A program made the translations under genes and the position numbers. This document shows positions 42,145-51,273 of a DNA stretch of 64,000 nt, one piece after another. The stretch comes from Bacteroidota bacterium (GTDB taxonomy: Bacteria > Bacteroidota > Bacteroidia > Chitinophagales > Chitinophagaceae), in NCBI GenBank assembly GCA_947452555.1, contig CANGDH010000001.1, positions 558,001 to 622,000 on the forward strand, in the 5' to 3' direction. A model generated the notes under the pieces. That model was given only the letters and a program-made list of their open reading frames with translations, ran no database searches and was not told the origin of the DNA. Position 1 is the first letter of the stretch. Each line of letters opens with the position of its first letter.

Positions 42145-42726
42145 TTAGGCAGTTGGTTTCTTCTTACCACCCGCTTTTGGTTGGAAAATAGCAAACATTC
42201 TCTTTCCTTCTAGCTTAGGCATACTTTCTAAAGTACCTGCTTCAGCTAATCTTTCAGCAAATTTCAACAAAAGTAACTGACCTCTGTCCTGAAACATGAT
42301 AGCTCTACCTTTAAATTGAACATATGCTTTTACCTTATTACCATCTTGTAAAAATTTCTCTGCATGTTTTGCTTTAAAATCAAAGTCATGGTCGTCGGTA
42401 CCTGGAGTGAAACGAATCTCTTTAATCTCAGATTGTTTTGAGTTCGCTTTCATCTCTTTTTCCTTACGCTTTTTCTCGTATAGAAACTTCTTGTAATCGA
42501 TTACTTTACATACTGGCGGGTCTGCTGTTGGAGAAATCTCTACTAAGTCCAAACCTTGGTCAGCAGCTATCTTCAACGCTTCTTGAGTGTTGTAAACGCC
42601 AACTGTAATGTTGTCTCCTACTAATCTAATTTGTGGAACTCGAATACGATCATTAATACGATGCTCTGGTTCTTGTTGTCTTTGAAACCTTGGGTTAAAT
42701 CTGGGTCCTCTGTTCGGTAATGCCAT
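42145..42726 (-). CDS. infC: Translation initiation factor IF-3
   Basis: A 193-residue IF-3 with an N-terminal domain (HRINDRIRVPQIRLVGD, LVEISPTADPPVCKVIDY), a lysine-rich linker and a C-terminal domain (IKEIRFTPGTDDHDF, VKAYVQFKGR). It begins with ATG rather than the rare AUU start used by E. coli infC for autoregulation. The glycine/lysine tail is common in the phylum. It is downstream of thrS. Confidence 0.98.
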   Translation of the reverse strand: MALPNRGPRFNPRFQRQQEPEHRINDRIRVPQIRLVGDNITVGVYNTQEALKIAADQGLDLVEISPTADPPVCKVIDYKKFLYEKKRKEKEMKANSKQSEIKEIRFTPGTDDHDFDFKAKHAEKFLQDGNKVKAYVQFKGRAIMFQDRGQLLLLKFAERLAEAGTLESMPKLEGKRMFAIFQPKAGGKKKPTA

Positions 42727-42828
42727 TAATTATTAAAACTTGTTTAAGTTATGTAAAGATAGTCATTGTTATGATATAGTGCTTTAAACTTATTGAAATA
42801 CCTGTTTAAACGTATTAAAATTTGTTAA

Positions 42829-44769
42829 CTAAGCTTCTGGAGCCATTCTTTCTGCAATTTCTTCTACAACTTGAGCCAAGAATGCATTTTTATCTAACAT
42901 TCCCATATCCCCCTTACCCTGACGACGCACAGATACTTTGTTCTCAACTACTTCTTTTTCGCCAATCACCAACATATAAGGCACTTTCATGATTTCAGTG
43001 TCACGGATTTTCTTACCGATTTTTTCGTTTCTATCGTCTAATTCCACACGAATACCCGCTTTCTTGAATTCAGCAAACACCTGCTCGGCATAAGGATGGA
43101 ATTTATCACTAATAGGTAACACTTTAACCTGTAATGGCGCTAACCATACTGGGAATTTACCTGCATAATGTTCTAATAAGAATCCAATAAAACGTTCATG
43201 CGTACCTAATGGTGCGCGGTGAATGATTAATGGAGTTTCAGGTTCGTTGTCCTTATTAGTGAAACTTAAATTGAATCGTTTTCCTTGTGCAAAATCCACT
43301 TGGTTGGTAGCCAATGTAAATTCACGACCTATAATACTCCAAATTTGAACGTCAATTTTAGGTCCGTAGAAAGCACCTTCGTCTTGTACTTCAATGAAAG
43401 GTGTGCCAGTTTCAATAAGCACAGCACGTACCATGGCTTCTGTTTCTAACCACAATTCTGGTTCGTTAATATATTTCTGTCCCAATTTTGCAGGATCATG
43501 TAAACTTAATCTCATTACATATTTGTCGATTCCAAAAATTTTAAAATATTTCAAATACATTTCATTTACTGCTCTGAATTCTGCAGCAAATTGTTCTTTA
43601 GTACAATAAATATGTGCGTCATTCATATGTAAACAACGTACACGCATTAATCCAAAAAGTTCTCCACTTTGCTCATAACGGTAACAAGTACCATACTCTG
43701 CAAGTCTTAGTGGCATATCTTTATAGCTCTTTGGTTCTGCATCAAATATTTTATGATGATGAGGACAGTTCATTGCTTTTAAATAATATTTAGTGCCATC
43801 CAATTCCATTGGAGGGAACATACTGTCTTGATAATAAGGCAAGTGACCACTTGTGATATACAAGTTTTCTTTTGCAATATGAGGAGTTACCACACGCTTA
43901 TAACCTGCTGCTTGTTCTGTTTCTTTTGCTAAATTTTCTAACTCTTCAATAATAATAGTACCGTTTGGCATCCACAAAGGAAGACCCGGTCCAATATCAT
44001 CATCCATTGTATAAATACCTAATTCTTTTCCTAATTTTCTGTGATCTCTTTTCTTAGCTTCTTCTAATAATAAAAGGTACTCATCTAGTTCTTTTTGAAT
44101 AGGGAAGGTCACACCATATACACGTGTTAACATTTTATTCTTCTCATCACCTTTCCAATAAGCACCAGCAATATTCGTAATCTTGATTGCTTTAATAGCT
44201 CCAGTATTTGGAATATGAGGCCCTCTACATAAATCAGTAAATTGACCTTGCGTATAGAATGTAATTGTGCCGTCTTCTAATCCTGACAATAAATCTAATT
44301 TGTATTCATCCCCTTTTTCTGTAAAATACGCTATGGCTTCTGCCTTTGACATTTCCTTACGAACATAAGAATTTGCTTGTTTTGCCAACTCATTCATCTT
44401 CTTTTCTAAAATAAGGACATCCTCTTCTGAGATGGTTTTACCTCCTAAATCGATATCATAATAGAACCCTCTTTCAACAGCTGGTCCTACCCAAAATTTT
44501 GCACCAGGGAACTGCATTTCTACTGCTTCTGCTAGTAAATGTGCTGAAGAATGCCAGAATGTCGATTTGCCATCTGAATCATCCCAGGTTAACAATTTTA
44601 AAGCGGAATCCGTATTAATAGGACGCGTGGCGTCATATACTTCACCGTTTACCGAAGCTGCTAACACTTTTTTAGCCAAACCCTCACTGATAGATTTAGC
44701 AATACCTAAAGCAGTAATCCCCTTTTCGTAAGATCTAACTGCGCCGTCTGGAAATTGAATTTGAACCAT
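42829..44769 (-). CDS. thrS: Threonyl-tRNA synthetase
   Basis: A 646-residue class II synthetase with all domains: TGS (residues 1-60), editing domain (with HSSAHLLAEAV and the zinc-type residues in TDLCRGPHI), the catalytic core with MNCPHHHKIF, RLAEYGTCYRYEQSGE, and the C-terminal anticodon domain (PLQVKVLPISDK). It leads the thrS-infC-rpmI-rplT cluster. Confidence 0.98.
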   Translation of the reverse strand: MVQIQFPDGAVRSYEKGITALGIAKSISEGLAKKVLAASVNGEVYDATRPINTDSALKLLTWDDSDGKSTFWHSSAHLLAEAVEMQFPGAKFWVGPAVERGFYYDIDLGGKTISEEDVLILEKKMNELAKQANSYVRKEMSKAEAIAYFTEKGDEYKLDLLSGLEDGTITFYTQGQFTDLCRGPHIPNTGAIKAIKITNIAGAYWKGDEKNKMLTRVYGVTFPIQKELDEYLLLLEEAKKRDHRKLGKELGIYTMDDDIGPGLPLWMPNGTIIIEELENLAKETEQAAGYKRVVTPHIAKENLYITSGHLPYYQDSMFPPMELDGTKYYLKAMNCPHHHKIFDAEPKSYKDMPLRLAEYGTCYRYEQSGELFGLMRVRCLHMNDAHIYCTKEQFAAEFRAVNEMYLKYFKIFGIDKYVMRLSLHDPAKLGQKYINEPELWLETEAMVRAVLIETGTPFIEVQDEGAFYGPKIDVQIWSIIGREFTLATNQVDFAQGKRFNLSFTNKDNEPETPLIIHRAPLGTHERFIGFLLEHYAGKFPVWLAPLQVKVLPISDKFHPYAEQVFAEFKKAGIRVELDDRNEKIGKKIRDTEIMKVPYMLVIGEKEVVENKVSVRRQGKGDMGMLDKNAFLAQVVEEIAERMAPEA

Positions 44770-44801
44770 TTTTTCTATAATATATAAGAGCGTAAAGGTA
44801 A

Positions 44802-44809
44802 CAAAAATA
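44802..44809 (-). promoter_or_regulatory. -7 box for thrS
   Basis: TATTTTTG on the minus strand with a 32-base leader; too short a leader for a T-box or an operator like that of E. coli thrS. Confidence 0.45.
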
Positions 44810-44837
44810 GTTGCTATTTAATAGTAAGATTTATACT

Positions 44838-44845
44838 TAGATTTG
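44838..44845 (+). promoter_or_regulatory. -7 box abutting the start of the exported protein gene
   Basis: TAGATTTG ends three bases before the ATG at 44849, predicting a leaderless mRNA. It is back-to-back with the thrS promoter. Confidence 0.5.
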
Positions 44846-44848
44846 TGT

Positions 44849-45973
44849 ATGCGATTTCTACTACTAGCATTTGTATTATTAAATCAACTTGGACACCTGC
44901 AGGCACAAACGCTTACAGGTAAATGGAGTGGATATTTCTCGCCAAGTAATGACCCCGAAAATCGCATTTTTACTTATGAAATGGATATTATTGAGCAGCC
45001 TAACGAACAGTTAATTATAAGTACCTACTCTAAACAGAATAATAATTTTTCAGCGAAAGCAATTGCTTCAGGTTTATTTACAAAGAATAGTAAATTGGTT
45101 AGTATAATCGAAAGTAGGTTTGAAAATGTCAAAATGACCCAAAATTTGCAAGCATGTTTAATGACAAATTATCTAATGTATAAAAACATTAGGGGTCATG
45201 AAATAATAGAAGGCACTTATACTTCAATCAATTCAATTACTAAAAAAGACTGTGGTGGTGGTCAAGTTTATTTAGAAAAAGATATAGCTATTGTTAAGTT
45301 TACAAACTTAACTCCACAAACAACAACTTCTGTTTCCAAAATAGCCCCAAAAATAGTTGTTACAAAAGCTATTAGTAAAGTGAATACGAAAACTGTTACA
45401 GTGGCAGTTTCAAATACATCAAAATTGAAAGAAGTTGCAAAAGTAAATAGCAAGCCAAGCCAAACTGTTCAAATTAATAATACTACACCTAATAAAGAAG
45501 AAGTAGCATTAGAAGTAGTTCCGGAGGAATTGATGATTCATAATACAAATGAAACAGACTCTATCATTAAAATTAAACAAGGGAATAGTTTTCAAACAAT
45601 CCCTTGGGTATTAGTAGGAAGAGAAAATAAATTAGTCAAGAAAATTAACACTACTAGTAATAAACTTAGTATTGATTTATATGACAATGGTACTATTGAC
45701 AATGATACTATTATAGTATATGATAACAAGCAATTATTAGTCAATAAGAAAAGACTGAGCTACAAAGCCATACATATAGACCTTAATTTTAGTAATACCC
45801 AAACGGAACATGAAGTAATTATCGTTGCCCATAATATGGGAACAGTCCCGCCCAATACAGCATTACTTGTACTCAAAGATGGAGTTACAAGACAAGAGTT
45901 TTATATAACTTCTACTAATAAAATGAATGCTAAATTACTAATTCAATATACGCCACCTAATTTGACCAATTAA
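44849..45973 (+). CDS. Exported two-domain protein, function unknown
   Basis: A 374-residue protein with a signal peptide (cleavage near LQAQ-TLTG). An N-terminal domain (residues about 20-145, starting TGKWSGYF) looks like a small beta-barrel. A repetitive Lys/Val/Thr/Ser linker of about 70 residues follows. The C-terminal domain (about 240-370) has the pattern DLYDNGTIDNDTI, NMGTVPPNTALLVLKDG, which I have seen in exported Bacteroidota proteins but cannot name. The ATG is chosen because a TTG six bases upstream lies in the promoter box. Its end overlaps the next, convergent gene by four bases. Confidence 0.8.
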   Translation: MRFLLLAFVLLNQLGHLQAQTLTGKWSGYFSPSNDPENRIFTYEMDIIEQPNEQLIISTYSKQNNNFSAKAIASGLFTKNSKLVSIIESRFENVKMTQNLQACLMTNYLMYKNIRGHEIIEGTYTSINSITKKDCGGGQVYLEKDIAIVKFTNLTPQTTTSVSKIAPKIVVTKAISKVNTKTVTVAVSNTSKLKEVAKVNSKPSQTVQINNTTPNKEEVALEVVPEELMIHNTNETDSIIKIKQGNSFQTIPWVLVGRENKLVKKINTTSNKLSIDLYDNGTIDNDTIIVYDNKQLLVNKKRLSYKAIHIDLNFSNTQTEHEVIIVAHNMGTVPPNTALLVLKDGVTRQEFYITSTNKMNAKLLIQYTPPNLTN

Positions 45974-46527
45974 TGCTCTTGCAATATTTGACTCGCAGTA
46001 TATAATTCTTTGTCTAAAATATTATACGGATTCCTAGATGTTTTAGAAAGACTTAACCATACTAGGTCTTCCTTGTTGTCAACTGGAATATTAAAAATAT
46101 AAATATTATTTTTCTGAAATCCTATTTGACCTAAATAGTTAAGTAACTCAACCGTTAGCATTTGTACTTCAGCATTAACCGCAACAGGATGTGTGTCTAA
46201 AATAAGCGCTTCTAATTCACCATTTAAAGCATGCAAACTAGCAACCACTATTTTTTGCTGCAATGAGTCGGTAGCAGAAACTTTCTTAATAATACTATCT
46301 GAATTCGATATTAACTGACGCGTGGAAGCAAGTAAAAATACAGAGTCATTAGTAGACAACCCCTTTAATACATAAAGGTATCCATTAATGATATTAAAAG
46401 CATCTTGATCCCAGTTATCATGATGATTTTGAGGGATATACTCCCAAAGGGTATTCTGTTCTGTACTTGAATTATTACTGTTACAAGCTGTAAAACCAAC
46501 TAATAATAAAAAAACTAAATACTTCAC
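45970..46527 (-). CDS. Lipoprotein with a degenerate DUF3347-like domain
   Basis: A 185-residue lipoprotein starting at GTG (lipobox FTAC, Cys15). The mature part is helical: two long helices around residues 45-100, then a segment ending NKEDLVWLSLSKTSRNPYN. That end resembles the WLS...RNPY motif of DUF3347 proteins, which bind metal near copper-handling genes, but the usual Cys/His/Met residues are not conserved. The family link is tentative. Confidence 0.6.
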   Translation of the reverse strand: MKYLVFLLLVGFTACNSNNSSTEQNTLWEYIPQNHHDNWDQDAFNIINGYLYVLKGLSTNDSVFLLASTRQLISNSDSIIKKVSATDSLQQKIVVASLHALNGELEALILDTHPVAVNAEVQMLTVELLNYLGQIGFQKNNIYIFNIPVDNKEDLVWLSLSKTSRNPYNILDKELYTASQILQEH

Positions 46528-46542
46528 GGTTTAATATTTTTT

Positions 46543-46550
46543 CAAATTTA
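46543..46550 (-). promoter_or_regulatory. -7 box for the DUF3347-like lipoprotein gene
   Basis: TAAATTTG on the minus strand, 15 bases before the GTG start; back-to-back with the box at 46576-46583. Confidence 0.45.
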
Positions 46551-46575
46551 TGCATTAATAGACAGTTCAAGATGT

Positions 46576-46583
46576 TAACTTTG
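46576..46583 (+). promoter_or_regulatory. -7 box for the ABC-F gene
   Basis: TAACTTTG fits TAnnTTTG, 19 bases before the ATG. Confidence 0.4.
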
Positions 46584-46602
46584 CGGTCTGAATTGAAAAA
46601 AT

Positions 46603-48561
46603 ATGTTAATAGGTTTACAGAATGTTACGTTTGAGTTTGGTGCAAGAGTTATTGTTAGTGATGCTACATGGCATATTCAGCCAGGCGAACGCATTGGATT
46701 AATTGGATATAATGGAACAGGCAAATCAACATTATTAAAGGTTTTAGTAGGCCAATATACCCCAAGTAAGGGTACAGTTGAAAAAGGTAGAGATACTACC
46801 ATTGGATATTTACACCAAGATTTATTGAGTTTTGACACTAGTGAAACAATTACTGAAGTTGCATTAGGTGCTTTTGAAAGAATCCGTGAATTAGAGATTG
46901 ACATTGAACAATTGGGTAAAGACTTAGAAGCAAACCCGGAAGACAACGATATATTAATTAAATATACTGACGCGTTACATGAGATAGACATTTTAGATGG
47001 GTATAACATTCAACATAAAGCAGAAGAAGTATTACATGGTTTAGGATTTACCACAAAAGACTTAGCAAGACCTTATAAGGAATTTAGTGGAGGTTGGAGA
47101 ATGCGTGTATTATTAGCCAAAATGATTTTACAACAACCCGACGTTTTATTATTAGATGAGCCTACGAATCACTTGGATTTACCAAGTATTGAGTGGTTAG
47201 AAAAATACTTATTGCATTATAAAGGAAGTGTCGTTATTGTAAGTCACGATAAATTCTTCTTGAATAAAATGGTAAACAAAATTGTAGAGGTTTACCAACA
47301 ACAATTAAATTTCTACACAGGCGACTACGAGTATTATGAAGTTGAAAAAGTACAAAGAGTAGAGATTCAACAAAGAGCATTTGACAATCAACAAGATTAT
47401 ATAAGACAACAAGAAAAGTTTATAGAACGTTTTAAAGCTAAAGCATCTAAAGCGGCAGCTGCTCAAAGTATTCAAAAAAGGTTAGATAGATTAGATGTAA
47501 TCGAAGACGTTCAAATTGAAAGACCCAATATTAGAATCAACTTTGCAGTGGACAAAACTCCTGGAAAAGTTTTAGTAGACCTGAAAGGAATAGGTAAGTC
47601 CTACCCTGCTCAAACCATACTAGACAATGCATTTGCTGAAATTGAACGTGGAGATAAAATTGCCTTAATTGGAGCAAACGGAAAAGGAAAGTCTACCTTA
47701 TTAAGAATTGTGGCTGGTATGGAAAGTTATGAAGGTGAAAGAGTTTGGGGACATAATGTTGATGAAAGTTTCTACGCACAGCATCAGTTAGAATCATTAA
47801 ATTTAAATAATACCATTTTGCAGGAAGTTCAAGAATGTGGTACTAAGAAAACTGATCTAGAATTGCGTGCATTATTAGGTTGTTTCTTATTTGGTGGTGA
47901 TGAAGTAGATAAAAGAATTAAAGTATTAAGTGGAGGAGAAAAAGCAAGAGTCGCTCTAACAAAAACTATTATTAGCAAAGCGAATTTTTTAATGCTGGAT
48001 GAACCTACGAATCACTTGGATATGGTAACTGTTGAATTATTAGCAGACGCATTAACAAAATATGATGGTAGCATTATATTAGTAAGTCACGATCGTTTTT
48101 TCATATCAAAGACTGCTAATAAAATTTGGGAAATAGAGGACGAAAAAATTGTTGAATTTAAAGGTAGTTACCATGAGTGGTTAGAGTGGAAAGAGCGAAT
48201 GGCAAAACATAAAGCTGCTAACCCAGAAACACCCAAAGCTGCTAAAGAAGAAAAGAGACAAGTGAAGCAAGAGCCCATTATAACAACCCCTGAAGTTAAA
48301 CCAGTTGCAATTGACAAGGACTTACAAAAACAAATCCAAAAACTTCAAAAAGCATTAGCTCAGTTAGAACAAAATATAGAGACCTTAAATAAAGAAAAGA
48401 CTGAAATTGAAATACAAATGGCAGATCCTGCTGTTTATACAGACAATACTAAGTTTCAAACAGTTGAAAAAAGTTACCATGATAAGAATGCTTTAATTCG
48501 TTCTATGAATAAAGAATATGAAATAGCTTTTAGTGACTTATTAATTCTAGAAAGTAAATAG
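46603..48561 (+). CDS. ABC-F family ATPase
   Basis: A 652-residue soluble protein with two ABC domains and no membrane segments. Walker A sequences are GYNGTGKST and GANGKGKST, signatures are FSGGWRMRV and LSGGEKARV, and both Walker B motifs read LDEPTNHLD. The inter-domain linker (about residues 240-310) is charged and helical, and a coiled coil occupies the last 90 residues, as in Uup-like proteins. ABC-F proteins act on the ribosome, adjusting translation or giving antibiotic protection; a housekeeping role is more likely here. Confidence 0.95.
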   Translation: MLIGLQNVTFEFGARVIVSDATWHIQPGERIGLIGYNGTGKSTLLKVLVGQYTPSKGTVEKGRDTTIGYLHQDLLSFDTSETITEVALGAFERIRELEIDIEQLGKDLEANPEDNDILIKYTDALHEIDILDGYNIQHKAEEVLHGLGFTTKDLARPYKEFSGGWRMRVLLAKMILQQPDVLLLDEPTNHLDLPSIEWLEKYLLHYKGSVVIVSHDKFFLNKMVNKIVEVYQQQLNFYTGDYEYYEVEKVQRVEIQQRAFDNQQDYIRQQEKFIERFKAKASKAAAAQSIQKRLDRLDVIEDVQIERPNIRINFAVDKTPGKVLVDLKGIGKSYPAQTILDNAFAEIERGDKIALIGANGKGKSTLLRIVAGMESYEGERVWGHNVDESFYAQHQLESLNLNNTILQEVQECGTKKTDLELRALLGCFLFGGDEVDKRIKVLSGGEKARVALTKTIISKANFLMLDEPTNHLDMVTVELLADALTKYDGSIILVSHDRFFISKTANKIWEIEDEKIVEFKGSYHEWLEWKERMAKHKAANPETPKAAKEEKRQVKQEPIITTPEVKPVAIDKDLQKQIQKLQKALAQLEQNIETLNKEKTEIEIQMADPAVYTDNTKFQTVEKSYHDKNALIRSMNKEYEIAFSDLLILESK

Positions 48562-48649
48562 TTTTCGACAAAAACTAACGAATGCTCGCAAATTAGGAGA
48601 AAAATACCCACAATTCATTGTATTAGGAGGAATATTGCTCTCAAATGAT

Positions 48650-48657
48650 TAAATTTG
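48650..48657 (+). promoter_or_regulatory. -7 box for pfkA-pyk
   Basis: TAAATTTG with a leader of about 70 bases to pfkA. The 166-base spacer upstream of pfkA holds nothing else clear. Confidence 0.4.
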
Positions 48658-48727
48658 TAGCTCGTTTAATCGATAGTCCCTTGTTTTACATCTGTAAATC
48701 AATACTTTAAATTACAATTGAAAAAAT

Positions 48728-49714
48728 ATGTCAACTAAAAAAGTAAACAAAATTGCTGTTTTAACATCTGGTGGAGACGCCCCTGGAATGAACGCCGCTA
48801 TCAGAGCAGTAGTTAGAACAGGTCTTTACCATGGTTTAGACGTTTTTGGGGTGGCAAGAGGTTATAATGGAATGATTGACGACGATATCTTTCAAATGGA
48901 TTCAAAGTCGGTAGCCAATATTATTCAAAGAGGTGGTACCATATTAAAAACAGCAAGAAGTAAAGAGTTTTTTGAAACTGCTGGTCGTCAAATTGCATAT
49001 GAAAATTTAAAGAAAAGAGGTATTGACGGGATCGTTGTCATAGGTGGTGACGGTAGCTTTAAAGGTGCACAAAAATTTAGTAACGAATTTGATATTCCAT
49101 GTATTGGATTACCTGGGACTATTGATAAAGATATTGCAGGAAGTGATTTTACCATAGGATTTGATACTGCAGTAAACACGGCAGTGGAAGCTATTGACAA
49201 AATTAGAGATACTGCTGACGCACATGACCGTTTATTTGTTGTAGAAGTAATGGGACGTGATGCTGGTTATATTGCATTACATAGTGGCATTGCAACAGGT
49301 GCTGAAAATATATTGATTCCTGAATCTAAAACTGATATGGAAGCTTTAGTTGCTTCATTAACAGAAAAAGAAAAGAGAAAGAAATTAGTAAACTTGGTTG
49401 TAGTTGCAGAAGGTGATGAATTTGGTGGCGGTACACAAGTTGGAGATTTCTTAAAACAAAGATTACCGAATGCAGATATTCGTGTTTGTATCCTAGGTCA
49501 TATACAAAGAGGCGGATCACCAAGTTGTTTGGATCGTTTAATTGCAAGCAGAATGGGCTACCATGCTGTAGAATGTTTATTAAATGGCACACATAATGTT
49601 ATGGTAGGTATTGAAGATAATAAAATGAGATATACCCCATTAGACAATGCAGTAAAAGCAAAACAAAAAATTTCAGAAGAATGGTTGAAGATTGTAAAAA
49701 TCTTAGCTAGCTAG
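48728..49714 (+). CDS. pfkA: ATP-dependent 6-phosphofructokinase
   Basis: A 328-residue enzyme. It has TSGGDAPGMNAAIRA and GGDGSFKGA for nucleotide binding, PGTIDKDI with the catalytic Asp (the usual TIDND has Lys in place of Asn), and the substrate motifs EVMGRDAGYIA and GHIQRGGSPS. It phosphorylates fructose 6-phosphate, the committed step of glycolysis. It is followed after 40 bases by pyk, giving an operon of two key irreversible glycolytic enzymes. Confidence 0.97.
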   Translation: MSTKKVNKIAVLTSGGDAPGMNAAIRAVVRTGLYHGLDVFGVARGYNGMIDDDIFQMDSKSVANIIQRGGTILKTARSKEFFETAGRQIAYENLKKRGIDGIVVIGGDGSFKGAQKFSNEFDIPCIGLPGTIDKDIAGSDFTIGFDTAVNTAVEAIDKIRDTADAHDRLFVVEVMGRDAGYIALHSGIATGAENILIPESKTDMEALVASLTEKEKRKKLVNLVVVAEGDEFGGGTQVGDFLKQRLPNADIRVCILGHIQRGGSPSCLDRLIASRMGYHAVECLLNGTHNVMVGIEDNKMRYTPLDNAVKAKQKISEEWLKIVKILAS

Positions 49715-49754
49715 TCTTATAAAATAATTAGATAAAATAACCCCAATAATAACA

Positions 49755-51206
49755 ATGAGCCAAACTATTTACAAACAAAAACATCATAAGACCAAAATTG
49801 TCGCTACAGTTGGTCCTGCATGTGATACCTATGATCAATTAAAAGACTTAGTAATTGCAGGTGTAAACGTTTTTCGTTTAAACTTTTCTCATGGTAGTCA
49901 TGAAGACAAGAAAAAAATCATTGACAATATCCGTGGTATTAATAAAGAATTAGGTTGTTCAGTTGCCATCCTTGGTGACTTACAAGGTCCAAAATTAAGA
50001 GTAGGTGAAATTGAGAATAACCGCTTGGATGTTAAAGTAGGTGATGTACTTACCCTAACAAACGAGAAATGTATTGGGACATTAGAAAAAATCTATGTAT
50101 CCTACCCTAATCTTGCTGGTGACGTTTTAGTAGGCAATACTATTATGATTGACGACGGTAAGATTGAAGTGAAAGTATTAAGCATAGAAGTGAATGGTGA
50201 TGTAAAAGTTACAGTTAGCTTAGGTGGAATTATCTCTTCTAAAAAAGGATTGAATTTGCCAGATACTAAAATCTCTTTACCTGCATTGACAGAAAAGGAT
50301 TTAGAAGATGCTGAATTTATAATGAAAGAAGAACTAGACTGGGTTGCATTGAGCTTTGTAAAAAGAGTTGCAGATATTGAAATGCTAAGAGAAATTTTAG
50401 TAAAGCATAAAAGCAAATCTAAAATCATTGCTAAAATTGAAATGCCAGAAGCTATCGTAAACTTACGTGATATTATTATTGCGAGTGACGGTATCATGGT
50501 AGCAAGAGGAGATTTAGGAGTGGAATTACCAGTGGAGAAAATTCCTTTAATCCAAAAAGAGATTATCAGAAAATGTATTCATAGAGCGAAGCCTGTAATT
50601 GTGGCAACACAAATGATGGAGTCCATGATTGACCGCGTTAAACCTAACCGTTCTGAAATCACAGACGTTGCGAACGCAGTTATTGAAGGAGCTGATGCAG
50701 TAATGTTAAGTGGAGAAACTGCTACAGGTCAATTCCCTGTTTTAGTTATTGAAACAATGCGTAAAATTATTACAGAAGTAGAACAATACGGATATAATTA
50801 TAACCGATCAGAGGACTTAAAACCTCAACCACATTCTCCATCTTTCATGAGTGATGCAGTTTGTTATAACGCATGTAAATTGTCTGAGGACAGTGATGCA
50901 CAAGCTTTAGTTGGAATGACACAAAGTGGCTACACTGCATTTATGTTAAGTAGTTTTCGTCCAAAAGCACCTTTATTCATTTTCACAAAAGAAAAGAGTT
51001 TAGTAAACCAGTTATCTTTAAGCTGGGGCGTTAAAGCTTTCTATTATGACAAAGAAGAAAGTTTAGATGATATTATTAAAGATCAAATCCAAACTTTGAA
51101 AAAAGACGGATATGTTAAATTAGGTGATGTGGTAGTGAATACGGGTAGTACACCAATTAAACTACACTTGCCAACCAATATGATTAAAATAAATAAAGTA
51201 GATTAA
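49755..51206 (+). CDS. pyk: Pyruvate kinase
   Basis: A 483-residue enzyme with the N-terminal KTKIVATVGPA, NFSHGSHED, the active-site IAKIEMPEA and ARGDLGVE, ATQMMESM, and the signature ADAVMLSGETATG. The C-terminal allosteric domain is present. It makes pyruvate and ATP from phosphoenolpyruvate. It is the second gene of the pfkA-pyk operon, closed by a terminator. Confidence 0.98.
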   Translation: MSQTIYKQKHHKTKIVATVGPACDTYDQLKDLVIAGVNVFRLNFSHGSHEDKKKIIDNIRGINKELGCSVAILGDLQGPKLRVGEIENNRLDVKVGDVLTLTNEKCIGTLEKIYVSYPNLAGDVLVGNTIMIDDGKIEVKVLSIEVNGDVKVTVSLGGIISSKKGLNLPDTKISLPALTEKDLEDAEFIMKEELDWVALSFVKRVADIEMLREILVKHKSKSKIIAKIEMPEAIVNLRDIIIASDGIMVARGDLGVELPVEKIPLIQKEIIRKCIHRAKPVIVATQMMESMIDRVKPNRSEITDVANAVIEGADAVMLSGETATGQFPVLVIETMRKIITEVEQYGYNYNRSEDLKPQPHSPSFMSDAVCYNACKLSEDSDAQALVGMTQSGYTAFMLSSFRPKAPLFIFTKEKSLVNQLSLSWGVKAFYYDKEESLDDIIKDQIQTLKKDGYVKLGDVVVNTGSTPIKLHLPTNMIKINKVD

Positions 51207-51209
51207 TTT

Positions 51210-51242
51210 AAAAAACGTTCCTTAATTGGGACGTTTTTTTTT
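51210..51242 (+). terminator. Terminator of pfkA-pyk
   Basis: AAAAAACGTTCC-TTAATT-GGGACGTTTTTTTTT, with one mismatch in the stem. Confidence 0.88.
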
Positions 51243-51273
51243 ATATTTATAATATACAAAATACACGATTGCT

